Shown: positions 49,137-59,204, counted from the stretch's first letter. The stretch: 64,000 bases of DNA from Virgisporangium ochraceum (GCF_016863655.1 NZ_BOPH01000072.1:1-64000); one strand, 5' to 3'. Made by a program: numbers and translations. Notes: generated by a model not told the origin, from the sequence alone.

Positions 49137-50303
49137 CTACACGTGGTGGATCTCCAGCCGGGGCCGGGTGGACCCGCCGAACCGGTCGGCCGACAGCGGT
49201 GTCACGTCGACCACCGGCTCGCGGCCGAGGTAGAGGTCGCGGATCACCTCGCCCACCGCCGGCCCCTGGAGGAAGCCGTGACCGGAGAAGCCGGTGGCGT
49301 ACAGGAACCGGCCCGGCCCGGCGGCCTCGCCGATCAGCGCGTTGTGGTCGGGCGTCACCTCGTACAGTCCGGCCCAGCCGCCGGTGACGCCGGCGTCGAG
49401 CACGGCCGGCGCGCGCGCCGCGATCGCCTCGGTGAGCCGCGGCAGCCAGGCGTCGGACCGGTCGAGCCGGAACCCCGGCTCCTCGTCGGGATCGGACATT
49501 CCGAGCAGCAGCCCGCGGCCCTCGCGGTGGAAGTAGAACGTCGTGGTGAAGTCGATCGTCATCGGGATCTCGTGGTCGTCGGGCACGCCCGGCGCGCGGT
49601 CGGTCACCAGGATCTGCCGCCGGTACGGCACCACGGGCAGGTCGACACCCACCATCGCGCCCACCGCGGCCGACCACGCACCGGCCGCACACACGACCGT
49701 CGGCGCTGACACCGGTCCCAGATTCGTGACCACCGACCGGATCTCGCCACCGACGACCTCGACCCCGACGACCTCGCACCCGGTGACCACCCGGGCGCCG
49801 TGCCGGCGCGCACCGGCCGCGTAGCCCAGCACGACCGACTCCGGCGTGCAGTGCCCGTCGTCGGGCGAGTAGACGGCGGCGAGCAGCCCGTCGGGCACGA
49901 TGAGCGGTGACAGCCGGCGCGCCTCCGCGACGCTGATCATCCGGCTCGGGACGCCGAGCGCGTTCTGCACCGCGACGCTCCGCTCGAACGCCGCCACCTC
50001 GTCCTCCCGCGAGAGCAGGAAGAGATAGCCGACGCGGCGCAGGTCGATCTCCTGGCCGGGACGCGTGCCGAACACGGCGAACGCTTCCAGGCTGCGCGCG
50101 CCGAGGCCGATGTTCACCTCGTCGGAGAACTGCGCCCGCACCCCGCCCGCCGCCTTGCTGGTGGACCCGGACGCGAGCGCGTCGCGTTCGAGCAGCAGCA
50201 CGTCGGGCACCCCCGCCTCGGCGAGATGAAACGCGACGCTCGCGCCGACGACACCGCCACCGATGACCACGACGCCGGCCCGCTCCGGCAGAACACCACT
50301 CAC
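49137..50303 (-). CDS. FAD-dependent oxidoreductase (DAO / sarcosine oxidase beta type)
   Basis: 388 aa. N-terminal Rossmann motif VVVIGGGVVGASVAFHLAEA with the acidic end of strand 2 (LLLERDALASGSTSKAAGGV). The middle has RRLSPLIVPDGLLAAVYSPD, and the FAD-binding end has GWAGLYEVTPDHNALIGEAA and RFLYATGFSGHGFLQGPAVG. Members oxidise secondary amines such as sarcosine, glycine-derived or opine-type substrates; the specific substrate is unknown. GTG 50303 places the FAD motif a few residues from the start; an in-frame GTG 50333 is upstream. Confidence 0.88.
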   Translation of the reverse strand: MSGVLPERAGVVVIGGGVVGASVAFHLAEAGVPDVLLLERDALASGSTSKAAGGVRAQFSDEVNIGLGARSLEAFAVFGTRPGQEIDLRRVGYLFLLSREDEVAAFERSVAVQNALGVPSRMISVAEARRLSPLIVPDGLLAAVYSPDDGHCTPESVVLGYAAGARRHGARVVTGCEVVGVEVVGGEIRSVVTNLGPVSAPTVVCAAGAWSAAVGAMVGVDLPVVPYRRQILVTDRAPGVPDDHEIPMTIDFTTTFYFHREGRGLLLGMSDPDEEPGFRLDRSDAWLPRLTEAIAARAPAVLDAGVTGGWAGLYEVTPDHNALIGEAAGPGRFLYATGFSGHGFLQGPAVGEVIRDLYLGREPVVDVTPLSADRFGGSTRPRLEIHHV

Positions 50304-50452
50304 GATCACCACGGTACGCACACCGCGGGCCACCAGGACGGATCCACGGCGAGGCCGTTCTGATACACATCCCGGCCTAAATCACAGACGGGTATCTGCG
50401 CCCCGCGACGCGGCTCCGAACTGGGCGGTAGGACACATTGGCGGAGGCGCAC

Positions 50453-51934
50453 ATGGACTACTACTCGGTGATCTCACGATTCGACCCACAACGGCACGAG
50501 TTCTACCGGTACGAGTTCCGGTGGCCGGCACGGCTGTACCACACGGTGCGGCTGCTGATCGTGGCGCACGGCCGGCCCGAACTCGGCCGGGTGCTCGAAG
50601 CCGTCACCACGGAGCTTCCGTACCACATCTCGATCGACATCACGACCGCCCGGCACGCGTCGTCGCGGGGCCCGGCCGGCACCGACCTGACCGGGTTCCG
50701 TTTCACCACACCGGATCTGGTCGACTACGACCAGGTCTGGCTGGTGACCACGGGCGGCGCACCCGACCTCGCGCCCGGTGAGCTCACCGCGCTATGGGCG
50801 TTCATGCAGGGCGGCGGAGGGGTGTTCGCCACCGGCGACGGCGCAGGCCTGTACCGCCGGATCCCGCGGGTACGCGGCATGCGGAACTGGTCGCGGTCCA
50901 GCGGCGCGGGCGCGGTGCCGAACAGCCCGGTGGTCGTCAAGCCGGTGCACCAGCCGGTCGGGTGGCCCACGCTGGGCCGGCCGGACTCGGCGCCGCACCC
51001 GGTGATGTGCGGCCGCGACGGTCCCATCACGGTGCTGCCGCAGCCGTCGACGCGCGGCCGGGTCGAGCCCGCCGCCGCGATCGACCTCACCGCCGGTGTC
51101 GACGTCGAGGGCACGGTGGTCGAGGAGTTCCCCGACGACACCGCACCGACCGTCATCGCGGTGGGCGCCGGTGCCGACGACGACGACGAATTCAACCTGG
51201 TCAGCGCCTATGACGGGCACCGCGCCGGCGTCGGCCGCATCGTCGTCGACGCCACCGGCCACCACGTGTTCGCCGCGACCGTCGAGCAGTTGGCGGGCCC
51301 GCACGACGCCGTGCGGGCCGTCATCTCGGCCAACGGCACGCCGAGCGTCGAGCAGGTCTCGCTGGCCGACCACTGGCGGCAGATCAAGGACTACTTCCAG
51401 AACGTCGCCATCTGGCTCGGCCGCGCCGGTTCACACGACCGCGTGCGCCGGCTCGGCCTGCTGCTGGCCGCCAACCACGTCGACGCGCTCATGACGTGGC
51501 AGCCGCAGCCGATCGACGACCCGGCCAGGCGGCTGCCGTACCTGCGGGAGCTGGGCACCCGCGCGCAGGACGCGTTGCACCGCTTCGCTCCGCAGCGCCA
51601 GCGCATCGACGTCACCGCCGACCTGCTCCACCAGCTGCGCATGGACGACCTCGCCACCCGGTGGCGGCTGCGGCTGGTCGACTACCGGCTGGTGGAGCAG
51701 GTCGCCCTCGGCGGCGCCGTCGACGCCCTGCACCGCGCTGTCTCCGAACGCGACTACGCCGACCTGCCCGGCGTGCGGCTCGACGCGATCGTGCGCGGCG
51801 GTGCCGCGGCCGCCCTGGGCGAGCTCACCGCGGAGCTGCGGGCGGCCGTCGACATGCTCGGCACGTTGCTGGTGAAGGGCGACGAACCGCCCGACCCCCG
51901 GCACGTCGTCCACAGTGGACACTGCGTGGGCTGA
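50453..51934 (+). CDS. Hypothetical protein with amidotransferase-like fold segment
   Basis: 493 aa from ATG 50453 behind GGCGGAGGC. I do not recognise the family. The first 200 residues have an alternating strand/helix plan with VRLLIVAHGRPELGRVLEAV, VDYDQVWLVTTGGAPDLAPG and ALWAFMQGGGGVFATGDGAG, similar to class I glutamine-amidotransferase-like (ThuA/DUF4350) proteins. The nucleophile Cys expected there is not obvious. The C-terminal part is helical (DYFQNVAIWLGRAGSHDRVR). No signal peptide. Stands alone between the oxidoreductase and the STAS gene. Confidence 0.75.
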   Translation: MDYYSVISRFDPQRHEFYRYEFRWPARLYHTVRLLIVAHGRPELGRVLEAVTTELPYHISIDITTARHASSRGPAGTDLTGFRFTTPDLVDYDQVWLVTTGGAPDLAPGELTALWAFMQGGGGVFATGDGAGLYRRIPRVRGMRNWSRSSGAGAVPNSPVVVKPVHQPVGWPTLGRPDSAPHPVMCGRDGPITVLPQPSTRGRVEPAAAIDLTAGVDVEGTVVEEFPDDTAPTVIAVGAGADDDDEFNLVSAYDGHRAGVGRIVVDATGHHVFAATVEQLAGPHDAVRAVISANGTPSVEQVSLADHWRQIKDYFQNVAIWLGRAGSHDRVRRLGLLLAANHVDALMTWQPQPIDDPARRLPYLRELGTRAQDALHRFAPQRQRIDVTADLLHQLRMDDLATRWRLRLVDYRLVEQVALGGAVDALHRAVSERDYADLPGVRLDAIVRGGAAAALGELTAELRAAVDMLGTLLVKGDEPPDPRHVVHSGHCVG

Positions 51935-52188
51935 GCCTCACTTCCACGCGGCCAGCACCAGGTTGTGCCCGGTGTCGGCCACGAGGCGCGCGCCGGGCGG
52001 CGGGTCCGCCTGGGTGGAACCTGGTCCGACCGGTACGAGGAGTGGGGCGTGTTCATGTCCGACGACCGCCCGGTCCCCTGGCCGAGGTCCACCTGCGGCT
52101 GCGCGTGACCGGCCCCGAATCGATGCGCACTCGTAACAACGTTTGCCGCGCGGCAAATATGGCGTGAGGGCGGTCGCCGGGGGAGGAT

Positions 52189-52539
52189 ATGTCCGTGACT
52201 CTGAGTGTTTCGACCCGATCGGTCGACGGCTCCACGGTGGTGGCTGTCACCGGAGACGTCGACATCAGCACGTCGCCCGAGCTGCGCTCCGCGCTGGCCG
52301 ACGCCACCGGAAGCGGCGCCGCCGCCGTCGTGGTCGACCTGAGCGAGGTGTCGTTCGTCGACTCCACCGCGCTCGGCGTGCTCGTCGGCGCCTTCACCAC
52401 GCTGCGCAACAACGGCGGCCGGTTCGCGCTGGCCGCCGACCACGAGGCGGTGCTGAAGGTGCTGCGCATCACCGCCCTGCACGACGTCCTCGGCGTCCAC
52501 CCGACGGTCGACGAGGCCGTCGCGGCCGTCACCCGGTAG
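52189..52539 (+). CDS. STAS-domain anti-anti-sigma factor
   Basis: 116 aa, single STAS domain: TVVAVTGDVDISTSPELRSA and VVVDLSEVSFVDSTALGVLV, in which the Ser of DST is the usual phosphorylation site. Such SpoIIAA-like proteins bind anti-sigma kinases to free sigma factors. No kinase gene is nearby, so the partner is elsewhere. Its 3' end overlaps the convergent EEP gene by 11 bp. Confidence 0.92.
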   Translation: MSVTLSVSTRSVDGSTVVAVTGDVDISTSPELRSALADATGSGAAAVVVDLSEVSFVDSTALGVLVGAFTTLRNNGGRFALAADHEAVLKVLRITALHDVLGVHPTVDEAVAAVTR

Positions 52540-53332
52540 ACGACGCGGGCTCGCCCCGCTCGAACGCGAGATCGGCGACCACCGCGTAGTGGTCGGACGG
52601 GTACACGCCGTCGACGGGTGCGCCGGCCAGCTCCGCCCGCTCGACCCGCAGCGGTGCGTCCGGGCGGCCCGGTCGGGCGATCACGTAGTCGATGCGCTGG
52701 TCGAACTGCCACGGTCCGGCCGACGCGAACGGGTTCGTGGTGCTCATCGTCCGGCCGTCGCCGGTGCCGGCCGCGGCCCACGCGTCGACGGCGGTGCGGG
52801 TCAGCTCGACCAGCTCGGGCCGGTCGGGCCCGACGTTGAAGTCGCCGAGCAGCAGCACCGGCAGATCCCCGTCGCGGGACGGGTCGTGCAGCAGACGGCC
52901 CAGCTCCCGGAGCTGCGCCCTCCGGGGTCCGTCCGAACCGGGCTCCCAGTCCAGGCACGACACCAGCACCGGCAGCGGGCCGGCCGGGTGCTCGACGACC
53001 GCGGCGATCGTCACGATCTCCTCGGCCCGGTGCCCGGAAGGCATCCGGTGCAGGTCGACCGCGGCGACCGGCCACCGGCTCAGCAGCCCGACCCCGACCT
53101 CGCCGTCGGCGCCGTCGGGCGGGGCCGGCAGCGACGGAGCGGCGAACACGGCGTGCATCCCGAGCGCGTCGGCGAGCCTCCGGGCGTCGTTGGCGTCCGG
53201 CCCCGTACCCCAGACCTCCTGGAGTCCGACGACGTCGGGTCCGGCCGCGGCGATCGTCGCCAGGACGGCGTCGTACCGCTCCCGCCACCGGTCGCCGAAG
53301 CGCCACCAGATGTTCCAGGTCATGACCCGCAT
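52529..53332 (-). CDS. Endonuclease/exonuclease/phosphatase-family protein
   Basis: 267 aa with the EEP motifs in order: MRVMTWNIWW, GLQEVWG, VSCLDWEPGSD, LLGDFNVGPDRPELVEL, RIDYVIARPG and the terminal GVYPSDHYAVVADL (catalytic His). The metal-dependent fold cleaves phosphodiesters or phosphomonoesters; whether the substrate is DNA, lipid or sugar phosphate is open. No signal peptide, so cytosolic. Confidence 0.9.
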   Translation of the reverse strand: MRVMTWNIWWRFGDRWRERYDAVLATIAAAGPDVVGLQEVWGTGPDANDARRLADALGMHAVFAAPSLPAPPDGADGEVGVGLLSRWPVAAVDLHRMPSGHRAEEIVTIAAVVEHPAGPLPVLVSCLDWEPGSDGPRRAQLRELGRLLHDPSRDGDLPVLLLGDFNVGPDRPELVELTRTAVDAWAAAGTGDGRTMSTTNPFASAGPWQFDQRIDYVIARPGRPDAPLRVERAELAGAPVDGVYPSDHYAVVADLAFERGEPASSTG

Positions 53333-53375
53333 AGAACCCTCCTACCCGCTTGCCGGCGGATGGCACCATCACCCC

Positions 53376-53882
53376 GTGCGAGTGGGGGCCTTACGACGCG
53401 CCGTGGTCATCGCCGCGGCGGTGGGTGCGGCGTTGACCGGCGTCGGCTGCGTGGGTGGCAACATCTTCGGCGCCAACCCGGGCGACGGCGGGTGCGGGTT
53501 CGCGCCCGACGGGCTGGTCGCCGACGACCTCACCGGTACGTGGGAAGGCCGGTGGGCCACGTTCACGTTGGCGGCCGGCGGGGTGGCGACCGGAATCGAG
53601 GAGTTCCTGCCGACGTCGCAGTCGCCGTCCGCGTCCACCCGGCCCGGCCGGACGCAGGCGAGCCCGACTCCTGGCCGGACGCAGGCGAGCCCGTCCCCCG
53701 CGACGGTCACCGCCCGGTGGACCCTCGAGATCGTGAACGACCGCGCCGACCTGACCCTCACCGGGGCCGTTCAGGCCACGTTCATGGTGAGCGGCACCCG
53801 CGAAGAGCCGTGGCTGTACGTGTTCGGCGAGGGCGACCCCGACAGCTGCAACATCGTGAGGTACGACCGCACCGCCCGGTAA
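53376..53882 (+). CDS. Putative lipoprotein
   Basis: 168 aa from GTG 53376: basic start and hydrophobic core LRRAVVIAAAVGAALTGVGC with a lipobox LTGVGC (Cys about residue 25). The mature part has a small lipocalin-like strand pattern (GLVADDLTGTWEGRWATFTL, later TARWTLEIVNDRADLTL) split by a PGRTQASPTPGRTQASPSP tandem linker. Function unknown. Ends 10 bp before the GH13 gene. Confidence 0.75.
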   Translation: MRVGALRRAVVIAAAVGAALTGVGCVGGNIFGANPGDGGCGFAPDGLVADDLTGTWEGRWATFTLAAGGVATGIEEFLPTSQSPSASTRPGRTQASPTPGRTQASPSPATVTARWTLEIVNDRADLTLTGAVQATFMVSGTREEPWLYVFGEGDPDSCNIVRYDRTAR

Positions 53883-53892
53883 CGTGAGGCCG

Positions 53893-55557
53893 ATGACAGC
53901 CGAGCCGTGGTGGAAGTCCGCCGTCGTCTACCAGATCTACCCGCGCAGCTTCGCCGACTCCAACGGCGACGGCATCGGCGACCTCCCCGGCATCATCGGC
54001 CGGCTCGACTACCTGGCCGACCTCGGCGTCGACGTGCTGTGGCTGTCGCCGGTCTACCCCTCGCCGCAGGACGACAACGGCTACGACATCAGCGACTACC
54101 AGAACATCGACCCGGTGTTCGGCACCCTCGACGACTTCGACCGGCTGGTCGCGGAGGCCCACCGGCGCGGACTCAAGATCGTCATGGACCTCGTGGTCAA
54201 CCACACGTCCGACGAGCACCCGTGGTTCGTCGAGTCGCGCAGCGGAAAGGACAACCCGAAGCGGGACTGGTACTGGTGGCGCCCGCCGCGCGACGGCATG
54301 AAGGGCGGCGACCCCGGCGCGGAGCCGACCAACTGGCGGTCGTTCTTCTCCGGTTCCACGTGGGAGTACGACGGGAAGACCGACGAGTACTACCTGCACC
54401 TGTTCTCCCGCAGGCAGCCCGACCTCAACTGGGAGAACCCCGAGGTGCGGCAGGCGGTGTACGCGATGATGCGGTGGTGGGTCGACCGCGGCGTCGACGG
54501 CTTCCGCATGGACGTCATCAACATGATCTCGAAGGACACGTCGCTGCCCGACGGCATCACGCTCGCCGGCCAGGCCCTCGGCGACGGCTTCCCGTACTTC
54601 ATCAACGGCCCGCGCATCCACGAGTTCCTCAACGAGATGAACAGGGTCGTGTTTGACAGTCCACTGTTGACGGTCGGCGAGATGCCCGGTGTGACGCTCG
54701 AGCAGGCCGTCGAGTTCACCGCGCCCGACCGGCGCGAGGTCGACATGGTGTTCCAGTTCGAGCACGTCGGCCTCGACCAGGGCGCCAGCAAGTGGGACAT
54801 CCGGCCGTTCCGGCTGCGTGACCTCAAGGCGTCGTTCGGACGCTGGCAGGCCGGCCTCGCCGACGTGGGCTGGAACAGCCTCTACTGGAACAACCACGAC
54901 CAGCCGCGCGTGGTGTCGCGGTTCGGCGACGACTCCCCCGAGCACCGGGTGCACGCGGCCACGATGCTCGGCACCGTGCTGCACCTGCACCGCGGAACGC
55001 CCTACGTGTACCAGGGCGAGGAGCTCGGCATGACCAACGTGCCGTTCGACGGCATCGAGGACTTCAGGGACATCGAGTCGCTCAACTACTACGCCGAGGC
55101 GACGGCCGCCGGCGAGGATCCGGCCGCTGTGCTGGTCTCGTTGCGGAAGATGGGCCGGGACAACGCGCGTACGCCGATGCAGTGGGACGATTCGCCGAAC
55201 GCCGGTTTCACCACGGGAACGCCGTGGCTGGCGGTGAACCCCAACTACCGGGAGGTCAACGCAGCGCCGGGAAACCCGGTCTTCGACTACTACAAGCGGC
55301 TGATCGCGCTGCGGCACACCGAACCCGTGGTGGCGCACGGCGACTTCACGATGCTGCTGCCCGACGACGAGAAGGTGTACGCGTTCACCCGCCGCCTCGG
55401 CGACGTGGAACTGCTCGTGCTGGGCAACTTCTCCGGCGACACCGTACCGACCGGCCTCGAGGGCGGCGACCTCGTTCTCGCCAACTACCCGGCCGACGAC
55501 GTCGACCCGATCGTGTTGCGCCCCTGGGAGGCGCGCGTCTACCGTTCGCCCAAATAG
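53893..55557 (+). CDS. Alpha-glucosidase / oligo-glucosidase (GH13)
   Basis: 554 aa, cytosolic, no signal peptide. Opening WWKSAVVYQIYPRSFADSNG and region I MDLVVNHTSDEHPWF are typical of GH13 oligo-1,6-glucosidases/alpha-glucosidases. The nucleophile Asp is in GFRMDVINM (about residue 209), the acid Glu in LTVGEMPGV (about 262) and the third Asp in WNNHDQPR (about 335). It would release glucose from short alpha-glucans or sucrose-like substrates. ATG 53893 is preferred to GTG 53884. Followed 11 bp later by the alpha-galactosidase gene, likely one operon for oligosaccharide use. Confidence 0.9.
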   Translation: MTAEPWWKSAVVYQIYPRSFADSNGDGIGDLPGIIGRLDYLADLGVDVLWLSPVYPSPQDDNGYDISDYQNIDPVFGTLDDFDRLVAEAHRRGLKIVMDLVVNHTSDEHPWFVESRSGKDNPKRDWYWWRPPRDGMKGGDPGAEPTNWRSFFSGSTWEYDGKTDEYYLHLFSRRQPDLNWENPEVRQAVYAMMRWWVDRGVDGFRMDVINMISKDTSLPDGITLAGQALGDGFPYFINGPRIHEFLNEMNRVVFDSPLLTVGEMPGVTLEQAVEFTAPDRREVDMVFQFEHVGLDQGASKWDIRPFRLRDLKASFGRWQAGLADVGWNSLYWNNHDQPRVVSRFGDDSPEHRVHAATMLGTVLHLHRGTPYVYQGEELGMTNVPFDGIEDFRDIESLNYYAEATAAGEDPAAVLVSLRKMGRDNARTPMQWDDSPNAGFTTGTPWLAVNPNYREVNAAPGNPVFDYYKRLIALRHTEPVVAHGDFTMLLPDDEKVYAFTRRLGDVELLVLGNFSGDTVPTGLEGGDLVLANYPADDVDPIVLRPWEARVYRSPK

Positions 55558-55568
55558 AGAGGCAGAGC

Positions 55569-57686
55569 ATGACCGAGGTCGTACACCTGCGCACTCCCGG
55601 AGTGTGCAGCCTCCTGCTGGACTGCTCGGGCCCGGCTCTGCCGCGCGTCCTCCACTGGGGTGCCGACCTCGGCGAGCTCCCGACGGCCGCGCTCGACGCG
55701 ATCTCCGTGGCGTCGACGCCCGACATCGTGCACGCCGCGCTCGACGCGCCGGTGGTGCTCAGCGTGCTGCCGGAGCAGTCCGGTGGCTGGCTCGGCACGC
55801 CCGGCCTCACCGGGCACCGCGACGGCCGGCACTTCTCGACCAGGTTCGAGGTGTCCACTGTGGACGTCAGCGGCGGCGCCGTCGTGGTCGAGGCCCGCGA
55901 CGCGGCCGCCGGCCTCGACGTCACGTACCGGGTCGAGCTGACGGGCGCGGGCCTGGTCCGGCACCGGGCGTCCGTCGTCAACCGGGGTGACGGCGTGTGG
56001 ACCCTCGACGGTCTGCTCCTGGCCCTGCCCGTGCCCTCGCGGGCGACCGAGCTGCTCGACTTCACCGGCCGGCACCTGCGCGAGCGCAGCCCGCAGCGGT
56101 CGCAGCTGACGTTCGGCACGCACCTGCGTGAGAACCGGCGCGGCAGAACGGGTTTCGACGCCGCCACCGTGCTCGTCGCCGGCACGCCGGGCTTCTCGTT
56201 CGGCGCCGGCGAGGTGTGGGGCGTCCACGTGGCGTGGAGCGGCAACCACCGCACGCTCGCCGAGCGCCACACGACCGGACAGTCCATTGTGGGCGGTGGC
56301 GAGCTGCTGCTGCCGGGCGAGGTACGGCTGGCGCCCGGGGAGTCCTACGGATCGCCGTGGGTGTACGGGGCCTACGGCACCGGGCTCGACGCGCTCGCCG
56401 CGCGGTTCCACCGTTACCTGCGCGGCCGGCCGCAGCACCCGCGGTCGCCGCGGCCGGTGACGCTGAACACGTGGGAGGCTGTCTACTTCGACCACGACCT
56501 CGCGACGCTGACCGGGCTCGCCGACGTGGCCGCCGAGGTGGGCGTGGAGCGGTTCGTGCTCGACGACGGCTGGTTCCACGGCCGCCGCGACGACACGTCG
56601 AGCCTCGGCGACTGGCACGTCGACGCGACCGTGTGGCCCGACGGGCTGGGCCCGCTCGTCGACCACGTGCGCGGCCTCGGCATGCAGTTCGGGCTGTGGT
56701 TCGAGCCCGAGATGATCAATCCGGACTCCGACCTGGCCCGCGCCCACCCCGACTGGATCCTCGCCGTCGACGGGCGGATGCCGCCGGTCAAGCGCTCGCA
56801 GCAGGTGCTGAACCTCGGCCACCCGCCCGCGTTCGACCACGTGCTGGAGCGGATCGACAGCATCCTGAACGACTACGACATCGGCTACATCAAGTGGGAC
56901 CACAACCGCGACCTCATCGACGCCGGCGGCGTCCACGGTGCGGCCGGCGTGCACGAGCAGACGCTCGCCGTCTACCGGATGTTCGCCACGTTGAAGGAGC
57001 GCCACCCCGGGCTGGAGATCGAGTCGTGCTCGTCCGGCGGCGCCCGGATCGACCTCGCCGTGCTCGAACACACCGACCGCGTGTGGACCAGCGACTGCAT
57101 CGACGCCCTGGAACGGCAGCAGATCCAGCGCTGGACCGGGCAGCTGCTGCCACCGGAGCTGCTGGGCGCCCACGTCGGCAGCCCGGTGTCCCACTCGACC
57201 GGCCGCTCCCACTCACTCGACTTCCAGGCCGGTACCGCGCTGTTCGGTCACTTCGGCATCGAGTGGGACGTGGCGACCACCTCCCCGGAGCAGCGCACCC
57301 GGCTGGCCGGGTGGGTCGCCCTCTACAAGCGGCTGCGGCCGTTGCTGCACTCCGGTTCCGTGGTGCGCGGCGACCATCCGGACCCGGCGGTGTGGGTCCA
57401 CGGCGTGGTGGCAGAGGACCGCGGCCACGCGGTGTACGCGGTGGTCCAGCTGGCGACCAGCGTGCACGCGTCGAGCGGCCTGGTACACCTTCCCGGCCTC
57501 GACCCGGACGCCACGTACGAGGTGAAGCCGCTGCCACCGGGCGACGTCCTCGGCCGCCGCAACCCCGGCCCGCCGTGGTGGCGGACGGGCACCACCCTGC
57601 CCGGCCGGGTCCTGGCGGCGGTGGGCCTCCAGGCACCGACGCTCAACCCTGAGACGCTGGTCCTCCTGGAGGCCCGCCGCACGTAA
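55569..57686 (+). CDS. Alpha-galactosidase (GH36)
   Basis: 705 aa. An N-terminal beta-supersandwich (residues 1-290) precedes the (beta/alpha)8 barrel. The barrel has NTWEAVYFDHDLATL, RFVLDDGWFHGRRDDTSSLG and the nucleophile Asp in DIGYIKWDHNRD (about residue 445), with the acid/base Asp in RVWTSDCIDALERQ (about 512). Also LEIESCSSGGARIDLAVLEH and HVGSPVSHSTGRSHSLDFQA. It removes alpha-galactosyl groups from raffinose-type sugars or galactomannan pieces. Cytosolic, so a sugar transporter elsewhere must feed it. Confidence 0.93.
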   Translation: MTEVVHLRTPGVCSLLLDCSGPALPRVLHWGADLGELPTAALDAISVASTPDIVHAALDAPVVLSVLPEQSGGWLGTPGLTGHRDGRHFSTRFEVSTVDVSGGAVVVEARDAAAGLDVTYRVELTGAGLVRHRASVVNRGDGVWTLDGLLLALPVPSRATELLDFTGRHLRERSPQRSQLTFGTHLRENRRGRTGFDAATVLVAGTPGFSFGAGEVWGVHVAWSGNHRTLAERHTTGQSIVGGGELLLPGEVRLAPGESYGSPWVYGAYGTGLDALAARFHRYLRGRPQHPRSPRPVTLNTWEAVYFDHDLATLTGLADVAAEVGVERFVLDDGWFHGRRDDTSSLGDWHVDATVWPDGLGPLVDHVRGLGMQFGLWFEPEMINPDSDLARAHPDWILAVDGRMPPVKRSQQVLNLGHPPAFDHVLERIDSILNDYDIGYIKWDHNRDLIDAGGVHGAAGVHEQTLAVYRMFATLKERHPGLEIESCSSGGARIDLAVLEHTDRVWTSDCIDALERQQIQRWTGQLLPPELLGAHVGSPVSHSTGRSHSLDFQAGTALFGHFGIEWDVATTSPEQRTRLAGWVALYKRLRPLLHSGSVVRGDHPDPAVWVHGVVAEDRGHAVYAVVQLATSVHASSGLVHLPGLDPDATYEVKPLPPGDVLGRRNPGPPWWRTGTTLPGRVLAAVGLQAPTLNPETLVLLEARRT

Positions 57687-57692
57687 CTCAGC

Positions 57693-59204
57693 TCACCAGT
57701 TCTTGTTGGCAAGCTCCTGGTGCACCGCGTTGATCTTCTGGAACGACTTCGGCTCGGTCCTGGTGGCCGTGGGGCCGGCCGACCGGGCCGCCGCCGCGCC
57801 TGCCAGGCCCAGGGCCGGCTTGGTCGGCGTGTACAGCCACGTGGTGAACACCGCGTCCAGGTCCCGGCCCGAGATCGCCTCGGCCAGGGCCTGCAGCTGC
57901 GCGATGTTGCCGTTGCCGTCCTTGCGGGCCGACGTCCACGCCTTCAGCAGCGCGAAGAACGCGTTGTCGCCCATCGCCAGGCGGATCTGGTGCACCGCCA
58001 TCGCACCGCGGTCGTAGACGGCCGGGTGGAAGATGTTCGGCGGACCGGGGTCGCCGGGCTTGACCGTCCAGAACGAGGACGTGACCGGGTAGAGGTTGTA
58101 GTAGAACTCGAACAGCTCGTCGGCCGTGCCCTCGCCGGTGTACTCCGACCACAGCCACTCGGCGTAGCTGGCGAAGCCCTCGTTCAACCAGATGTCCTGC
58201 CAGGTGTCGACGGCCACCGAGTCACCGAACCACTGGTGGGCGTTCTCGTGCACCACCACGTACGGGTCGGACCCGCGGCGGAAGAACTCGGCCGCGTACG
58301 TCGACCGGGTCTGGTTCTCCAGCGCGAACCCGATCGTCGACGGCGCCACCGCGACGCCGCCCATGGCCTCGAACGGGTACGGCCCGAAGATGCCCTCGGC
58401 CCACTCGACCACCTCGGAGGTGCGCTCGATGCTCGCCCGCGCCGAGGTGGCGTACTCGGCCAGGTTCTCCGAGTAGGCGTTGATCACCGGCAGCCCGTTG
58501 GGCGCGGTGTCCGTGACGATCTCGTACTGGCCGATCGCCATGAACGCCAGATAGGAGGCCATCGGCCGGGTCGAGCGCCAGCTCCACCGGGTCCAGCCGG
58601 GGATCTCGGCGCGCGGCGCACGCGGCATGACGCCGTTGCTCAGCACCTCGACGCCGTCGGGGACGAGCACGGAGATGTCGTGGGTGGCCTTGTCGCGCGG
58701 GTGGTCGTTGCTCGGGTACCACCACCAGGCGATCTCGGGCTGACCGATGGCGAGCGCGCCGTCGGACGTCTTGGTCCACGCCGTGTAGCCGGCGGCCACG
58801 ACCTCGCTCGGCACGCCCTCGTACTGCACGACGATCGTCAGGAACTGGTTGCGCGAGATCGGCCGCGGCGCGGTGACGACCACCTCGTGGTCACCCTGCC
58901 GCGCGTACGTGGCGGTCCAGCCGTTGACCTTGATCGACGTCACGTTGAGCGCGAAGTCGAGGTTGAACGACGACAGGTCCTGAGACGCTCGGGCCAGGAT
59001 CGTCGTCGTGCCGGTGAGCACGTCGGCGCCCGGGTGGTAGCGGACCCGGATGTCGTAGTGCGAGACGTCGTACCCGCCGTTGCCGTAGTCCGGGAAGTAC
59101 GGGTCGCCGATGCCCGGCGCCCCCGGAGCCGCGGCCGCCTGTGCCGGCGCACCCGTGAGTGCCACCGCCAGGGCCACGGTCACCGCCAGAAATGCACGTC
59201 GCAA
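57693..59204 (-). CDS. Secreted M1-family metallopeptidase
   Basis: 503 aa from TTG 59204, which follows a strong GGAGGGG. Signal peptide LRRAFLAVTVALAVALTGAP ending AQA. N-terminal beta domain, then the catalytic zinc site VVHENAHQWFGDSV (about residue 315) with the third ligand 18 residues on in WLNEGFASYAEWL. The usual GxMEN exopeptidase motif reads FALENQTRS here. It should act as an extracellular aminopeptidase. It is convergent with the alpha-galactosidase gene with 6 bp between stops. Confidence 0.92.
   Translation of the reverse strand: MRRAFLAVTVALAVALTGAPAQAAAAPGAPGIGDPYFPDYGNGGYDVSHYDIRVRYHPGADVLTGTTTILARASQDLSSFNLDFALNVTSIKVNGWTATYARQGDHEVVVTAPRPISRNQFLTIVVQYEGVPSEVVAAGYTAWTKTSDGALAIGQPEIAWWWYPSNDHPRDKATHDISVLVPDGVEVLSNGVMPRAPRAEIPGWTRWSWRSTRPMASYLAFMAIGQYEIVTDTAPNGLPVINAYSENLAEYATSARASIERTSEVVEWAEGIFGPYPFEAMGGVAVAPSTIGFALENQTRSTYAAEFFRRGSDPYVVVHENAHQWFGDSVAVDTWQDIWLNEGFASYAEWLWSEYTGEGTADELFEFYYNLYPVTSSFWTVKPGDPGPPNIFHPAVYDRGAMAVHQIRLAMGDNAFFALLKAWTSARKDGNGNIAQLQALAEAISGRDLDAVFTTWLYTPTKPALGLAGAAAARSAGPTATRTEPKSFQKINAVHQELANKNW

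Noticed and set aside
51935-52188. Gene fragments between 51935 and the STAS gene
   Set aside because: Short frames on both strands look vaguely protein-like (LVADTGHNLVLAAWK; YEEWGVFMSDDRPVPW) but have no starts and no firm family.
53782-55338. 518-aa minus-strand ORF
   Set aside because: Antisense shadow of the GH13 gene, caused by third-position GC bias.
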